From NCBI GenBank assembly GCA_041163765.1, contig JBEAQS010000067.1, positions 1 through 7,404 of the forward strand: a stretch of 7,404 nucleotides of DNA. Reading direction: 5' to 3'. The translations under genes and the position numbers were made by a program. This DNA comes from MAG-120531 sp041163765 (GTDB lineage: Bacteria; Bacteroidota; Bacteroidia; Flavobacteriales; Flavobacteriaceae). The notes under the pieces were generated by a model. It saw only the letters and a program-made list of their open reading frames with translations. It made no database searches and was not told where the DNA came from. This document shows positions 7,327 to 7,404 of this stretch, one piece after another; position 1 is the first letter of the stretch; the number at the start of each line of letters is the position of its first letter.

Positions 7327-7328
7327 GG
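7306..7328. repeat. Overlapping dyads within the gyrB promoter spacer
   Basis: Two short inverted repeats share the bases CCTT. AAGGA-A-TCCTT occupies 7306-7316, allowing for the A at either end, and CCTTG-TGAAAT-CAAGG occupies 7313-7328. They fill the interval between the -33 and -7 elements, where an operator would block RNA polymerase. The arms are only five bases, so this may be chance. No regulator gene is in the window. Confidence 0.3.
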
Positions 7329-7330
7329 TT

Positions 7331-7339
7331 TTATACACA
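7331..7339 (+). promoter_or_regulatory. DnaA-box match (TTATACACA) upstream of gyrB promoter
   Basis: TTATACACA fits the DnaA-box consensus TTWTNCACA without a mismatch and equals one of the E. coli oriC boxes (R2, from memory). It lies five bases upstream of the gyrB -33 element. A weaker copy, TTATCAACA (7356-7364, one mismatch to TTATCCACA), lies in the same orientation 25 bases further on. Binding is inferred from sequence alone. Confidence 0.35.
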
Positions 7340-7374
7340 CTTGCCCCCGCTTAAGTTATCAACAAAAAACTGTG

Positions 7375-7403
7375 AAAAAAAAGACGGCCCGAGGACCGTC
7401 TTT
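7375..7403 (-). terminator. Strong intrinsic terminator of a minus-strand gene beyond the right edge
   Basis: On the minus strand, AAAGACGGTC pairs with GGCCGTCTTT (one T-G wobble) around a CTCG loop. The stem runs into eight T residues (plus-strand A run 7375-7382). Both the tight hairpin and the T tract are present, so this is the best-formed intrinsic terminator in the window. It implies a gene to the right transcribed in the same direction as gyrB, whose transcript ends just before the gyrB promoter. Confidence 0.88.
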
Positions 7404-7404
7404 A

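Noticed and set aside
7250..7404. Replication origin beside gyrB
   Set aside because: Only two box-like 9-mers in a short stretch, no AT-rich unwinding cluster beyond the leader, and no dnaA/dnaN/recF in view; reported only as box-like sites.
1..7404. Mobile element, defence system or CRISPR array
   Set aside because: All large frames are explained by housekeeping or ABC genes, and I saw no direct-repeat array, transposase, integrase or toxin-antitoxin signature.

Overview
The window looks like a chromosomal housekeeping segment from a member of the Bacteroidota, probably a Flavobacteriales-like marine or freshwater lineage (inference). The signs are a single fused SecD-SecF gene, a short GyrB (646 aa) without the extra domain of gammaproteobacterial enzymes, and two promoters with the Bacteroidota-type -7 element TATATTTG, each with a TTG at the expected -33 distance. 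The start codons also lack Shine-Dalgarno sequences and follow A-rich or C-rich leaders instead. Base composition is moderate, and there is no transposase, integrase, tRNA, CRISPR array or phage gene.

Layout, left to right. Bases 1-42 may be the last codons of an upstream plus-strand gene. Bases 49-1245 (+) encode a ModF-like tandem ABC ATPase whose N-terminal half has lost its Walker A region. A perfect 17-bp hairpin (1245-1281) separates it from the convergent secDF gene (1299-4232, -) and probably stops transcription from both sides. A perfect DnaA-box 9-mer overlaps the right foot of that hairpin. Upstream of secDF lie its own promoter (4272-4302) and the terminator hairpin of the previous gene (4321-4354). 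Next come mdh (4362-5288, -), an LDH-like malate dehydrogenase, and gyrB (5309-7249, -). They are 20 nt apart and are probably cotranscribed from the gyrB promoter at 7299-7326. The right edge (7375-7403) is a strong intrinsic terminator for a minus-strand gene outside the window.

The minus-strand genes therefore form two transcription units, gyrB-mdh and secDF. They supply DNA supercoiling, a TCA-cycle step and proton-motive-force-driven protein export. The ModF-like gene is unrelated and faces the other way.

I found no convincing new multi-gene system. The most interesting items are the asymmetric erosion of the ModF-like tandem ATPase, which appears to leave one complete composite ATP site, and the dense regulatory region upstream of gyrB, with DnaA-box-like 9-mers and overlapping dyads around the promoter.
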